Notes: generated by a model from the sequence alone, not told the origin. A stretch of DNA of 64,000 nucleotides from Roseburia hominis A2-183 (GCF_000225345.1 NC_015977.1:1781501-1845500); one strand, 5' to 3'; positions 35,731 to 44,656 are shown, counted from the stretch's first letter. A program made the numbers and translations.

Positions 35731-35762
35731 GATAATCCACCTCTCTCTTCTTGTTTTTTGAA

Positions 35763-37082
35763 TTATTTTTTGCGTTTTGCAGCAAGTACCTGCTTTTTCA
35801 TCGTCTTAATGGACTGTGCGAGCTGTCTGCGTGCAGGGCATACAAAACTGCAGCTTCCGCACTCCACGCACTCGAGTCCGTGCCAGGATTCAAACGCCTC
35901 AGCCAGACCGTTATTGGAAAACTTGGCAAGTCTTGACGGAATCAGCTGCTCCGGGCATGCTTCCACACAGCGGCCGCAGTTGATACATGCGGACGGCTCC
36001 ACCTTGGACACTTCGTCCTTGCTTAAGCAAAGCAGTGAGGAAGATGTCTTTGTCGTGGGAATATCCAGGCTAAACATTGCAAATCCCATCATCGGACCAC
36101 CGGAAATAATCTTCTCCGGCTGTGTCTTAAATCCGCCGGCAGCCTCCACCAGTTCTGCATAGCTGGTACCGATGCTGTATAAGAAGTTGCCCGGGTTGGC
36201 AATGGCATCGCCTGTAATCGTAGAAATACGATTGGTTACCGGTCTGCCAAGCTTTACCGCACGGTAAACAGCAATGATGGTCTCCACATTATCCACGATA
36301 CATCCTGCATCTGCCGGAAGCATCTTGGAATTGATGGCGCGGCCTGTCACTGCATAAATGAGCTGACGCTCACCACCCTGCGGGTACTTGGTCTGTAAAG
36401 GACAGACCTCAATTCTCGGTTCATCCTTGACAAGCTCTGTCAGCTTTTCAATACAATCCGGCTTGTTGTCCTCGATGCCGAGAACACCCTTCGCATGATC
36501 GAACAGCTGGAGAATGATCTTCATTCCACCGATCAGCTCTTCCGGATTTTCGAGCATTCTGCGGTAGTCCGCCGTCAGATACGGCTCACACTCTGCGCAG
36601 TTTGCAATTACATATTCAATCTTTTCCGGCTCTTTCGGAGACAGCTTCACATGTGTCGGGAAACCTGCACCGCCCATGCCGACAACGCCTGCCTCTTTTA
36701 CCTTATTGACAATCTCCTCCTTGGAGAGAGCCGTCACGTCTTCACACGGCGTGTACTCCACCTCTTCAAACGCCCCGTCGTTCTCAATGACGATGGAATT
36801 CACCATGTCACCGACTGCCACACGGTGCGGTTCGATTGCCTTTACTGTACCGGATGCCGACGCATAGATCGGGGATGACACAAAGCCACCTGCCTCTGCG
36901 ATCTTCTGTCCTTTCAGCACCTTGTCACCAACCGCTACCACCGGAGTCGCCGGTGCACCGATATGCTGTGACAACGGGTATACCAGATCACCCTTAGGTA
37001 GAACTTCTACGATCGGCTGATCCTTTGCCAGTTCCTTTCCTTCATAAGGATGGACGCCGCCTTTAAATGTCTTAGAACCCAT
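35763..37082 (-). CDS. rnfC: Rnf electron transport complex subunit RnfC
   Basis: NADH-binding peripheral subunit, 439 residues. It has an N-terminal biotinyl-like barrel (FKGGVHPYEGKELAKDQPIVE in pieces), the NADH/FMN-binding Gly-rich VVGMGGAGFPTHVK, the SLBB region, and two C-terminal [4Fe-4S] sets CINCGRCVEACPEQ and CVECGSCSFVCPA. First gene of the operon, preceded by an extended -10 promoter and an inverted repeat. Confidence 0.97.
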   Translation of the reverse strand: MGSKTFKGGVHPYEGKELAKDQPIVEVLPKGDLVYPLSQHIGAPATPVVAVGDKVLKGQKIAEAGGFVSSPIYASASGTVKAIEPHRVAVGDMVNSIVIENDGAFEEVEYTPCEDVTALSKEEIVNKVKEAGVVGMGGAGFPTHVKLSPKEPEKIEYVIANCAECEPYLTADYRRMLENPEELIGGMKIILQLFDHAKGVLGIEDNKPDCIEKLTELVKDEPRIEVCPLQTKYPQGGERQLIYAVTGRAINSKMLPADAGCIVDNVETIIAVYRAVKLGRPVTNRISTITGDAIANPGNFLYSIGTSYAELVEAAGGFKTQPEKIISGGPMMGFAMFSLDIPTTKTSSSLLCLSKDEVSKVEPSACINCGRCVEACPEQLIPSRLAKFSNNGLAEAFESWHGLECVECGSCSFVCPARRQLAQSIKTMKKQVLAAKRKK

Positions 37083-37115
37083 TTCTCGTGCCCCACTTTC
37101 TCTTATCTATATTAT

Positions 37116-37139
37116 ATTCTATGCCAAAAGTCATAGAAT
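37116..37139. promoter_or_regulatory. Inverted repeat in the rnf leader
   Basis: ATTCTATG pairs with CATAGAAT across 8 bases, between the -10 box and the rnfC start. It could be a transcription-factor site or a small leader hairpin. It does not match the Rex consensus I know. Confidence 0.4.
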
Positions 37140-37151
37140 ACCCTCGTGTAG

Positions 37152-37157
37152 ATTATA
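37152..37157 (-). promoter_or_regulatory. rnf operon promoter (extended -10)
   Basis: Minus-strand TGCTATAAT forms an extended -10 about 70 bp upstream of rnfC. The best -35 candidate, GCTACA with an 18-bp spacer, is poor, as is usual for extended -10 promoters. Confidence 0.6.
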
Positions 37158-37243
37158 GCACAATCACTCGGAAATTGTAGCAATTTATTGTATTTTTTCA
37201 CGAACCTATTGACAAAGAATTCACAATATTTTTTCCACATTTA

Positions 37244-37252
37244 TGTTATAAT
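37244..37252 (+). promoter_or_regulatory. Promoter of the RNase H-like gene (extended -10)
   Basis: TGTTATAAT is an extended -10. No good -35 lies 16-18 bp upstream; a TTGACA at 37209 is 32 bp away and too far. Transcription from here would give a leader of more than 300 bases containing the hairpin repeats. Confidence 0.5.
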
Positions 37253-37341
37253 GTACGCGAAGGCAATGAGCAGTGCCAAAATCGTATCTGGCAAAATTAC
37301 CTGCTTGCAGTGTATATTTTGGCTGGTACGATTTTGATAGG

Positions 37342-37504
37342 GCGAACGCCCGCGAGTCCGGGAAGCCGCAGGCTTTCCGGACTTTTGCCGGAGCGTACAT
37401 TGCTATTTGCCGCGAACGCCCGCGAGTCCGGGAAGCCGCAGGCTTTCCGGGCTTTTGCCGGAGCGTACATTGCTATTTGCCGCGAACGCCCGCGAGTCCG
37501 GGAA
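37342..37504 (+). repeat. 70-bp tandem hairpin repeats in a leader region
   Basis: Two full 70-bp units (37342-37411 and 37412-37481) are almost identical and a third is partial (from 37482). Each unit contains CGAACGCCCGCGAGTCCGGG and a hairpin whose 12-bp stem GTCCGGGAAGCC pairs with GGCTTTCCGGAC. The third unit has diverged inside the loop but can still pair (GGGAA with TTTCC). Upstream, CAAAATCGTA (about 37275) can pair with TACGATTTTG (about 37327). The stretch lies between the promoter and the start at 37580 and has no good ribosome site of its own. Confidence 0.85.
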
Positions 37505-37579
37505 ATCTATGCCTTTCCAGACCTGCACAGCGGCAAAATTGGAACTCTTACCCTAATATTACATACAGAGGATTTTCAG

Positions 37580-38689
37580 ATGATAACCTGGCATGAAGAA
37601 CTGACTTTTGATTTTTCAGACCCCGTTTCCAACGAGGTATTTACAGAAAACTGCATTTTTTTTGATATTGAGACAACCGGCTTCTCGCCGGCGCGCACGG
37701 ATCTCTACCTGATCGGCTGCGCCACAAGGCGCGACAGTCTTTTGTGCATCGACCAGTTCTTTTCCGAGAACGCCGCCGATCAGAAAAATGTCCTTTCCGC
37801 CTTTCTGGAGCTCTTGTCCGGCTATGATACCATTCTGACGTTCAACGGTATCGGCTTCGACATTCCATACCTGAAGGCGAAATGCAAGGCGCTGCACCTT
37901 TCCGATCCGTTTGATGCGCACAGTTATATCGATCTTTATAAGGAAGTCTCACGTTTCAAATTTCTGTTTGCCCTGACCAGCTACAAGCAGAAATCCATCG
38001 AACTGTTTCTCGGGATTGACCGCATCGACGCCTACTCCGGCGGCGAGCTGATCGAAGTCTACAAAGAGTACGTGCGGCATCCCGCAAAGGATTCCCTTGC
38101 ACTGCTGAAACAGCACAACTATGAGGACGTTCTCTATATGCCGAAGCTTCTGCCCGTCCTCTCCTACCCAAAACTCTGGGAACAGGCATTTTCTCTGCAG
38201 TCACTCCAGGCGTCCGAGTACCGGTCGATGGACGGTGCCTCCGGCAACAAGGAGCTGTTTTTTACACTGGCGCTGCAGTACCCCGTTCCCAAACCGGTCT
38301 CCTTCTCCTACGATGACTGTTATCTCTCCATGAGCGGAAGTACCGCCCGGCTGCGTGTACGTCTCTTCGAGGGAGAACTGCGCTTCTTTTATGACGGCAG
38401 TCCCAAAGATTACTACTATCTCCCTGCGGAGGATATCGCAGTTCACAAGAGTATTGCATCCGCCGTCGACAAAGAACACCGCGTGCAGGCGAACGCTTCC
38501 AACTGCTACGGCAAAAAATATGCCATCTTTCTTCCGCAGTATGACGCCATGTTTTCCCCGGTGTTCCGTGAACAGCCGCGCGGCAGGAAATGCTATTTTG
38601 AATTATCCGCGGACTTTGCCGCCGATCCCGCTATGCAGATGGACTATGTTCTGCATCTGTTAGAAACCATGCGTTCCCACCGCAAATAA
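37580..38689 (+). CDS. RNase H-like 3'-5' exonuclease domain protein (YprB type)
   Basis: About 369 residues. The first 200 form a ribonuclease-H-like exonuclease domain: CIFFDIETTGFSP carries the first Asp-x-Glu pair, FNGIGFDIPYLKAK is Exo II, and NYEDVLYMPKLLP supplies the last Asp region. The rest resembles the C-terminus of YprB-like proteins. Likely a nucleic-acid nuclease of unknown role. The open frame reaches back to 37310 through the tandem repeats, but AGAGGA lies nine bases before the ATG at 37580, where the conserved sequence begins. Single gene between terminators and the divergent rnf operon. Confidence 0.85.
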   Translation: MITWHEELTFDFSDPVSNEVFTENCIFFDIETTGFSPARTDLYLIGCATRRDSLLCIDQFFSENAADQKNVLSAFLELLSGYDTILTFNGIGFDIPYLKAKCKALHLSDPFDAHSYIDLYKEVSRFKFLFALTSYKQKSIELFLGIDRIDAYSGGELIEVYKEYVRHPAKDSLALLKQHNYEDVLYMPKLLPVLSYPKLWEQAFSLQSLQASEYRSMDGASGNKELFFTLALQYPVPKPVSFSYDDCYLSMSGSTARLRVRLFEGELRFFYDGSPKDYYYLPAEDIAVHKSIASAVDKEHRVQANASNCYGKKYAIFLPQYDAMFSPVFREQPRGRKCYFELSADFAADPAMQMDYVLHLLETMRSHRK

Positions 38690-38728
38690 ACACATGGCAG
38701 AAAGCCCTGATATAATTACCACCAAAAA

Positions 38729-38781
38729 CGGCAGGAAAGAATCTGGCATATACTGCACAGCTTCTTTCCTGCCGCTTTTTT
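38729..38781. terminator. Bidirectional terminator between RNase H-like gene and cheR
   Basis: CGGCAGGAAAGAA pairs with TTCTTTCCTGCCG around a 20-base loop; CTTTTTTGC follows on the plus strand and CGTTTTTGG on the minus strand. It can stop both converging transcripts. Confidence 0.88.
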
Positions 38782-38814
38782 GCTTTATAGAAAAATGCGT
38801 CCTCTGATATAACC

Positions 38815-39597
38815 TTACGCCTTCTCAAAGAAAAAGGACTTGTCTCTCTCAAATCCGATCTCCCGGTAATTCATGATCTGCTCCGTGCTTCCGATGAAAA
38901 GCACGCCGCCTGTTGCAAGCGCCTTATAAAACTTCGCATAAATCTCGTCCTTTGCCTCCTCGGTAAAATAGATCACAACGTTCCGGCACACAATCAGATT
39001 GCATCCGCCTGGATACGGATCTTTTAAAAGATCATGCTCCTTGAATTCCACACGTTTCTTGATCTCATCCGAGATCTGATACGAATTGCCGACCTTGGTA
39101 AAATACTTCTTCTTCAAATCATCCGGCACACTCGCGATACTCTTCTCATTGTAGAGTCCCATCCGCGCCGTATCGATCACCTGCTTGTCAATGTCGGTCG
39201 CAATCACCTTGATGTTTGCAAGCGGCAGGTGTCTGGACAATGCCATTACCAGCGAATACGGCTCATCTCCGGTCGAGCAGGCAGCACTCCAGATTTTCAG
39301 ATTCTTGCCAAACTTCTGAATCAGCTTCGGGAACACCTCATTCTCCAGAATCTTCCACTGATCCGGATTGCGGTAAAACTCCGACACATTGATGGTCAGG
39401 AAATTGATAAACTGTTCAAACTTCTCTTTGTCCTTCTTGATCAGCGCCACATACTCATCATATGTCGCAATATGATTCTTCGTAATCAGCGTGTTGATTC
39501 TGCGCCGCATCTGCTTTTCCTTATAAGAATTCAGATCAATCTTTGCAAGCGCTAAAATATCCTTTTTAAACTTTTCATAATTGTCCGTTTCCAGCAT
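38815..39597 (-). CDS. cheR: Chemotaxis protein methyltransferase CheR
   Basis: S-adenosylmethionine-dependent methyltransferase for chemoreceptor Glu residues, 260 residues. The N-terminal helical domain includes KEKQMRRRINTLI; the catalytic domain has the SAM motif WSAACSTGDEPYSLVM, then VIATDIDKQVI and NLIVCRNVVIYFT. All CheR hallmarks are present. It stands alone, with no other che or flagellar gene in the window, 106 bp downstream of rpsA. It implies a motile or chemosensory organism. Confidence 0.96.
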   Translation of the reverse strand: MLETDNYEKFKKDILALAKIDLNSYKEKQMRRRINTLITKNHIATYDEYVALIKKDKEKFEQFINFLTINVSEFYRNPDQWKILENEVFPKLIQKFGKNLKIWSAACSTGDEPYSLVMALSRHLPLANIKVIATDIDKQVIDTARMGLYNEKSIASVPDDLKKKYFTKVGNSYQISDEIKKRVEFKEHDLLKDPYPGGCNLIVCRNVVIYFTEEAKDEIYAKFYKALATGGVLFIGSTEQIMNYREIGFERDKSFFFEKA

Positions 39598-39640
39598 ATT
39601 TTATCCCTCGACTCTCTTTGTTATCTACAGGATGCAAATA

Positions 39641-39676
39641 CAGAAATAGGCTTCCACCAACGTGCAAGCCTATCTG
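39641..39676 (-). terminator. Possible terminator after rpsA
   Basis: CAGATAGGCTT pairs with AAGCCTATTTCTG on the minus strand with one bulge. The T-tract is weak, so read-through into cheR is possible. Confidence 0.4.
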
Positions 39677-39703
39677 TAACTCTGCAATCATCGAAATCAG
39701 AGA

Positions 39704-40822
39704 TTACTCCTCTTCCTTTGCAACCGCATCAATATCTACATCTGCAACATCTGCATCCGCATCTTCTTCCGGTGCGAGCAGTGCCTTCATAGATAAACTG
39801 ATCTTCTTCTCTTCCTCGTTGAAATCAACGATCTTTGCCTCGATCTCCTGTCCAACTTTTAATACGTCGGACGGCTTCTCTACATGCTCCTTGGAAATCT
39901 GGGATACATGAAGGAGTGCATCCACACCCGGTGCAAGCTCAACAAATGCGCCGAAGTCTGTCATTCTTGCAACTTTGCCCTTTACAACGTTGCCGATTGC
40001 GAACTTCTCTGCTGCGCCGTTCCACGGATTCTCTGCCGGGAACTTCATGCTGAGTGCAATCTTATTCTCATTGATATCTTTGATGAATACGCGAACCTGA
40101 TCGCCTACCTTGAATACCTTCTTTGGGCTCTCTACTCTGCCCCAGGACATCTCGGAAATATGAAGCAGACCGTCTGCTCCGCCAAGATCAATAAACGCAC
40201 CGAAATCTGTTACATTCTTAACTGTTCCCTCTAATACATCACCGATCTTGATTCTTGCGAACAGTTCTTTCTGCTGCTCTAACTTCTTAGCAACCAGAAG
40301 CTGCTTTCTGTCGCCGATGATTCTTCTTCTCTTCGGATTGAACTCGCTGATAACGAACTCGATCTCCTGATCCTTGTATTTGGAAAGATCCTTCTCGTAG
40401 GTATCTGATACAAGACTTGCCGGAATAAATACTCTTGTCTCATCTACGTTTACGCATAATCCTCCATCCAGTACCTGTGCAACCTTAGCGGTCAGCACTT
40501 CCTTGTTCTCAAATGCTTCCTCTAATCTCTTGCTTCCCTTCTCGGCAGCCAGACGCTTGTATGTCAGTAATACCTGACCCTCACCGTCATTTACCTTTAA
40601 AACCTTTGCTTCCATGGTGTCGCCGACGGATACCAATGTGGTAAGGTCTACGTTTGCTTCGTTTGTGTATTCATTACGAGTAATGATTCCGTCTGCCTTG
40701 TAGCCGATATTCAGAACGATCTCATCAGGTTTCACATCGATAACGGTACCCTCAACTACCTCTCCATTTCTTATTGTTTTAAATGATTCTTCCAGCATTT
40801 GTTCAAAGCTCATTTCTGACAT
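39704..40822 (-). CDS. rpsA: Ribosomal protein S1 (four S1 domains)
   Basis: About 372 residues with four S1 RNA-binding repeats: [18 protein letters not shown], the second around [15 protein letters not shown], the third [18 protein letters not shown], and the fourth [18 protein letters not shown]. The acidic tail is typical. The start ATG lies inside ispH, behind GAGGAGG that is also ispH coding sequence, giving a 20-bp overlap in the +1 frame. In many Clostridia IspH and S1 are one fused protein; here they are two frames. See the finding on the CTTTGA junction. Confidence 0.93.
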   Translation of the reverse strand: MSEMSFEQMLEESFKTIRNGEVVEGTVIDVKPDEIVLNIGYKADGIITRNEYTNEANVDLTTLVSVGDTMEAKVLKVNDGEGQVLLTYKRLAAEKGSKRLEEAFENKEVLTAKVAQVLDGGLCVNVDETRVFIPASLVSDTYEKDLSKYKDQEIEFVISEFNPKRRRIIGDRKQLLVAKKLEQQKELFARIKIGDVLEGTVKNVTDFGAFIDLGGADGLLHISEMSWGRVESPKKVFKVGDQVRVFIKDINENKIALSMKFPAENPWNGAAEKFAIGNVVKGKVARMTDFGAFVELAPGVDALLHVSQISKEHVEKPSDVLKVGQEIEAKIVDFNEEEKKISLSMKALLAPEEDADADVADVDIDAVAKEEE

Positions 40823-41654
40823 TCTTTTGAACCTCCTCAATAATATTGTTTGGGGTAGAAGCCCCTGCGGTAATACCTACGTTATCGACAGACCTGACTT
40901 CGGCAAGGTCAAGATCCTTTACAGTTTGTATATAGTAAGTATTTTTGCATTCGTTTTTACATATTTCAAATAGCTTCTGCGTGTTGGAACTGTTCCTGCC
41001 ACCGATCACAATCATGGCATCCACCTGCTCCGCGATTGCCCGGGCTTCCGTCTGACGTTCCTCCGTAGCATTGCAGATTGTATTTAAAACAATTATATCA
41101 TAACCTTTTTCTTTTATAATTTCAACTAATTCTTGAAATTTATTGTAATTAAATGTCGTTTGTGATACAATACATACCTTTTTCCCATGGGAAGCATCGT
41201 ATTTTTCGGCCTCTTCGCGGGTTCCGATCACGCGCGTATCCTCTGCATTCGACCAGCTTTTGATGCCTTTCACCTCCGGGTGGCTGGCATTCCCGACGAT
41301 CACAATGTGACAGTCCTCCCCACTGTAGCGCTCCACCAGCCGGTGAATCTTTAACACAAACGGGCAGGTCGCGTCCACGATGGAAAAGCCGAGCGTCTGT
41401 ATTTTCTCGCAGACACCTCTCTCCACGCCGTGTGCCCGGATGATTACCGTCCCCTGCGGCTTCCCCGCAAGTTCGTCCACATCGTTTACCACGACGACGC
41501 CCTTTTCCTCCAGATCACGCACCACTTCTTCATTGTGGATGATCGGTCCGAACGTGTAGAGCGGTTCTTTTTCCAAAATCCGTTCATATACCGTATCCAC
41601 GGCACGTTTTACCCCGAAGCAGAAGCCCGCGCTCTTTGCCAAGATTACATTCAT
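40803..41654 (-). CDS. ispH: 4-hydroxy-3-methylbut-2-enyl diphosphate reductase
   Basis: Last enzyme of the MEP isoprenoid pathway; an iron-sulfur protein. 283 residues with the three cluster Cys in KSAGFCFGVKRAV, DATCPFVLKIH and NTICNATEERQ, and the catalytic Glu region. The C-terminus GITAGASTPNNIIEEVQK is where clostridial fusions continue into S1. Here the frame ends with CTT-TGA, 20 bp inside the rpsA start. It follows cmk by 5 bp, the usual cmk-ispH-rpsA order. Confidence 0.97.
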   Translation of the reverse strand: MNVILAKSAGFCFGVKRAVDTVYERILEKEPLYTFGPIIHNEEVVRDLEEKGVVVVNDVDELAGKPQGTVIIRAHGVERGVCEKIQTLGFSIVDATCPFVLKIHRLVERYSGEDCHIVIVGNASHPEVKGIKSWSNAEDTRVIGTREEAEKYDASHGKKVCIVSQTTFNYNKFQELVEIIKEKGYDIIVLNTICNATEERQTEARAIAEQVDAMIVIGGRNSSNTQKLFEICKNECKNTYYIQTVKDLDLAEVRSVDNVGITAGASTPNNIIEEVQKNVRNEL

Positions 41655-41659
41655 ATTCT

Positions 41660-42322
41660 CTATACCCTCGCATAAATCTGATAGATTGCGTCCACCACTT
41701 CGTCGATGTTCATCTCGGAGCTGTCCACTAACACCGCATCCTTGGCCTGCTTTAACGGCGACGTCTCCCGGTGCATATCGCGGTAATCGCGGTCTTCAAT
41801 ATCTTTCTCGATCTCTTCCAGATTGCACTGGGTTCCCTTGGCGGTCAGTTCATCATATCTGCGCTTTGCGCGCGTTGCAACGCTTGCCGTGAGATATATT
41901 TTTACCTGCGCATCCGGAAGCACACAGGTGCCGATATCCCTTCCGTCCATGATGACGTCCGTCTTTGTCGCAAGCTGCCGCTGCAGTTCCACAAGCTTTG
42001 TGCGCACAACCGGATAGACACTGGTCGCTGATGCCATATTGCCGACTTCCTCCGTCCGAATGACGCCGTTTACATTCTCTCCGTTTAAGAGCACCTGCTG
42101 TTCGCCGTTCTCATACACAATCGTCACGTCAACCTTCGGGCAGGCTGCCGCAATCGCCTGCTCATCATCTGGTGCAATGCCGTTCTGTAAAAAATAGTAT
42201 GCCATCGCACGGTACATTGCTCCCGTATCCACATAGACAAACGCCAGCTTTTTCGCCAGTTTTTTCGCAATTGTGCTCTTCCCGGCGCCTGCCGGTCCGT
42301 CAATCGCAATATTCATACTCAT
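41660..42322 (-). CDS. cmk: Cytidylate kinase
   Basis: Phosphorylates CMP and dCMP. 220 residues with the P-loop IAIDGPAGAGKSTIAKKLAK, the CMP-binding VDTGAMYRAMAYY, the signature VIMDGRDIGTCVLPDA and the lid RAKRRYDEL. GAGGAGAG precedes the start. It lies between a BaiN-type flavoprotein and ispH in one operon. Confidence 0.97.
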   Translation of the reverse strand: MSMNIAIDGPAGAGKSTIAKKLAKKLAFVYVDTGAMYRAMAYYFLQNGIAPDDEQAIAAACPKVDVTIVYENGEQQVLLNGENVNGVIRTEEVGNMASATSVYPVVRTKLVELQRQLATKTDVIMDGRDIGTCVLPDAQVKIYLTASVATRAKRRYDELTAKGTQCNLEEIEKDIEDRDYRDMHRETSPLKQAKDAVLVDSSEMNIDEVVDAIYQIYARV

Positions 42323-42340
42323 CTCTTCTTCTCTCCTCTT

Positions 42341-43570
42341 CTATTCGATACTCTCACCCGCCAGATGCCCGGTCGACCAGGCAATCTGCAGATTAAATCC
42401 GCCGGTCATCGCATCCAGATCCAATAGTTCCCCGCAGAAATACAATCCCGGCACAAGCTTTGATTCCATCGTGGAAGGGTTCACTTCCTTTACGCTGACA
42501 CCCCCGCGTGTGATGATCGCTTCATTGAAATCTCTGACACCGCAGAGCGTCAGCGGAAACGCCTTGATCAGATGCACAAATCCCATCCGCTCCTCTCTCG
42601 TGATCTCGTTGACCTTCTTCTCCGGATCAATCGCTCCGGCTTCTAACATCACCGGAATCATCTTCGCCGGGAACAGATGCACGACGGCGTTTTTAAACTG
42701 CTTATTCTTTGCCTCCTCGAATTCACGCAGAAGTCTCGCATCCAGCTGTTCCTCCGTGAGTGCCGGCTTTAAGTCGATCTCCATCGCCAGTTCCTTCTCC
42801 ACGCGGCCCGGCTTGATTGCCGCACTGGCGCTTAAAATCAGCGGTCCGCTTACCCCGAAATGGGTAAAGAGCATCTCGCCGAATTCGTCATACAACAGCT
42901 TTTTTCCGTCCCGGATGCGCACCTGCACATTTTTCAGCGCCAGCCCCTGCATCCTCGCCGCGCAGGTCTCCTTCACGTAGAACGGAACCAGTGACGGCGT
43001 AATCTGTGTCACCGTATGTCCGAGTTCCCTCGCAAAACGGTAGCCGTCTCCGGTCGAACCGGTCGTCTGATAAGAAAATCCTCCGGTTGCAAGAATCACG
43101 CGCTCTGCTTCAAGAACGCTTCCGTCGGCAAGCTTCACGCCGCGCACCGCGCCTTCCCCGGTGAGGATCTGCCGCACTTCCGCATGAAGCTGCACCATAA
43201 CACCCGTGCGCTTTAGTACCCGCTGTAGCGTGGCGATCACATCCGAAGAATGATCCGATACCGGGAATACACGGTTGCCGCGCTCTACCTTCGTCGCCAG
43301 ACCATTCTCCTCAAAAAAATCAATCACTCTCTGATTGTCATAATCGTAAAAAGCGCTGTACAAAAACTTTGGGTTCGTCATCACATTGGCAAACAGGGTG
43401 TCCATATCCCCCGCATTCGTGATGTTGCACCGCCCTTTGCCGGTGATGTAGAGCTTTTTCCCAAGCTTTTCATTTTTCTCGAGCAAAACGACCTCATGTC
43501 CCCGCTCCGCCGCCGCAATGGCAGCAAACATTCCCGCCGGCCCGCCGCCGACTACGATCACCTTACTCAT
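42341..43570 (-). CDS. NAD(P)/FAD-dependent oxidoreductase, HI0933/BaiN family
   Basis: Flavoprotein of about 409 residues. It has the Rossmann start MSKVIVVGGGPAGMFAAIAA, the family motif GRCNITNAGDM, VILATGGFSYQTTGSTGDGY, and the C-terminal FAD-binding FCGELLDLDAMTGGFNLQIAWSTG (in pieces). BaiN of bile-acid 7-dehydroxylating clostridia belongs here, but most members have no known substrate, and this genome context does not suggest bile acids. The ATG at 43570 overlaps the upstream regulator's last codons. Confidence 0.9.
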   Translation of the reverse strand: MSKVIVVGGGPAGMFAAIAAAERGHEVVLLEKNEKLGKKLYITGKGRCNITNAGDMDTLFANVMTNPKFLYSAFYDYDNQRVIDFFEENGLATKVERGNRVFPVSDHSSDVIATLQRVLKRTGVMVQLHAEVRQILTGEGAVRGVKLADGSVLEAERVILATGGFSYQTTGSTGDGYRFARELGHTVTQITPSLVPFYVKETCAARMQGLALKNVQVRIRDGKKLLYDEFGEMLFTHFGVSGPLILSASAAIKPGRVEKELAMEIDLKPALTEEQLDARLLREFEEAKNKQFKNAVVHLFPAKMIPVMLEAGAIDPEKKVNEITREERMGFVHLIKAFPLTLCGVRDFNEAIITRGGVSVKEVNPSTMESKLVPGLYFCGELLDLDAMTGGFNLQIAWSTGHLAGESIE

Positions 43571-44495
43571 ACAGTTCCGCATCTCCTACTTTTCCATACC
43601 GCATCTTGATGGAATCATCGATATAATTGATCTCATCGTTCTCGTAAACCTGGTATTCGTCCCAGATATCCTCTAACATCTCAAGCGTTTTCGCCACCTC
43701 GTTCTGCTTTTTCATGCAGAGCGCCACAATCAGCGCATTGATCACCGACAGCGGGGCAACCAGGGAATCCACAATGGAAGCCATATCGCTGTCCGCAATC
43801 AGATTGCAGGAAGAATAGAGGTTCATCGGGGAATGTACGCTGTCGGTGAGTGTGATTACCTTTGCGCTCCGGTTATTCGCAAATTCCATCGCCTTTAAAG
43901 TACGCATGGAATAACGCGGAAAACTGATTCCGATGATCACATCCTCCTTGCCGATGCGCACCATCTGTTCAAAAATCTCGCTCGAACTGCTTGTCTGAAT
44001 CAGATGAACGTTCGGAAACATTAGGGTAAAATAAAAAGCCATGAAGCTGGCAAGCGGCGCACAGCTCCGGATTCCGATGATATAGATATGTTTGGCGTGC
44101 AGGATCGTGTCAACCGCGAGTTCAAATGCATTCTGATCAATCTTTTCCAGTGTGGAATGGATCTTGTCCGCGTCGGATTTCAGCACCGTCTCCAGAATCT
44201 TCGACTGGCTGATCCTGCCGTAAGTAACCTCCATGCGCTGAATGGAGTTCAGCTTATTGCGCACCAGTTCCTCCAGCGCACTCTGGAATTCCGGATAGCC
44301 CTTATATCCCAGATGTGTCGCAAAGCGTACCACCGTGGACTCGCTCACGCCCACAACCTCACCCAGCTTTGCGGCGGTCAGAAATACCGCCTTGTCATAA
44401 TTGTCCGTAATGTAGGTTGCCAGCCGTTTCTGTCCCTTGCTCAGCTTACTGTAAGCATCATTGATGCGGTTACTCAGGTCATTTGTATTGCTCAT
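43563..44495 (-). CDS. MurR/RpiR-family transcriptional regulator
   Basis: About 310 residues: an N-terminal RpiR helix-turn-helix (KLGEVVGVSESTVVRFATHL) and a C-terminal SIS sugar-phosphate-binding domain (HIYIIGIRSCAPLASFMAFY, VIIGISFPRYSMRT). Such proteins sense phosphosugars or amino-sugar phosphates. GAGGAG lies six bases before the ATG at 44495. It heads the operon rpiR-baiN-cmk-ispH-rpsA, an unexpected position for a sugar regulator; its targets cannot be read here. Confidence 0.9.
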   Translation of the reverse strand: MSNTNDLSNRINDAYSKLSKGQKRLATYITDNYDKAVFLTAAKLGEVVGVSESTVVRFATHLGYKGYPEFQSALEELVRNKLNSIQRMEVTYGRISQSKILETVLKSDADKIHSTLEKIDQNAFELAVDTILHAKHIYIIGIRSCAPLASFMAFYFTLMFPNVHLIQTSSSSEIFEQMVRIGKEDVIIGISFPRYSMRTLKAMEFANNRSAKVITLTDSVHSPMNLYSSCNLIADSDMASIVDSLVAPLSVINALIVALCMKKQNEVAKTLEMLEDIWDEYQVYENDEINYIDDSIKMRYGKVGDAELYE

Positions 44496-44539
44496 GCTTC
44501 TCCTCACTTCTGCGGAATTGTGATCCGCTCAATGTTTTT

Positions 44540-44567
44540 ATTATATCAAATACATGGTGTTTTGCAA
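44540..44567 (-). promoter_or_regulatory. Promoter of rpiR-baiN-cmk-ispH-rpsA
   Basis: Minus strand TTGCAA at 44567-44562, 16-bp spacer, TATAAT at 44545-44540, 45 bp before the RpiR-type gene. Confidence 0.6.
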
Positions 44568-44656
44568 GAAATTATGCATGGAACTTTCCTTACATGCAGC
44601 GCATTTTTCTGCCGCTGCATATAATAAACCAACGACACTCTTCCATTGAGGCAGCT

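Noticed and set aside
37209..37214. TTGACA as the -35 of the RNase H-like gene
   Set aside because: It is 32 bp from the only good -10, too far for a sigma-A promoter.
37310..37579. N-terminal extension of the RNase H-like protein through the 70-bp repeats
   Set aside because: The extension is repeat-derived, lacks a ribosome site, and the conserved domain starts near the ATG at 37580 behind AGAGGA.
42341..43570. Assigning a bile-acid role to the BaiN-type flavoprotein
   Set aside because: No other bai genes are near, and most family members have unrelated, unknown functions.
44510..44535. Similarity to the E. coli lac operator (GGAATTGTGA)
   Set aside because: Only a half-site matches and there is no symmetric partner; a chance resemblance next to the RpiR-type gene.
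44483..44656. Longer start for the SOD-like gene
   Set aside because: The extension covers the divergent promoter of the RpiR-type gene, is not signal-peptide-like in a usable way, and the ATG at 44657 has GAGG at the right distance.
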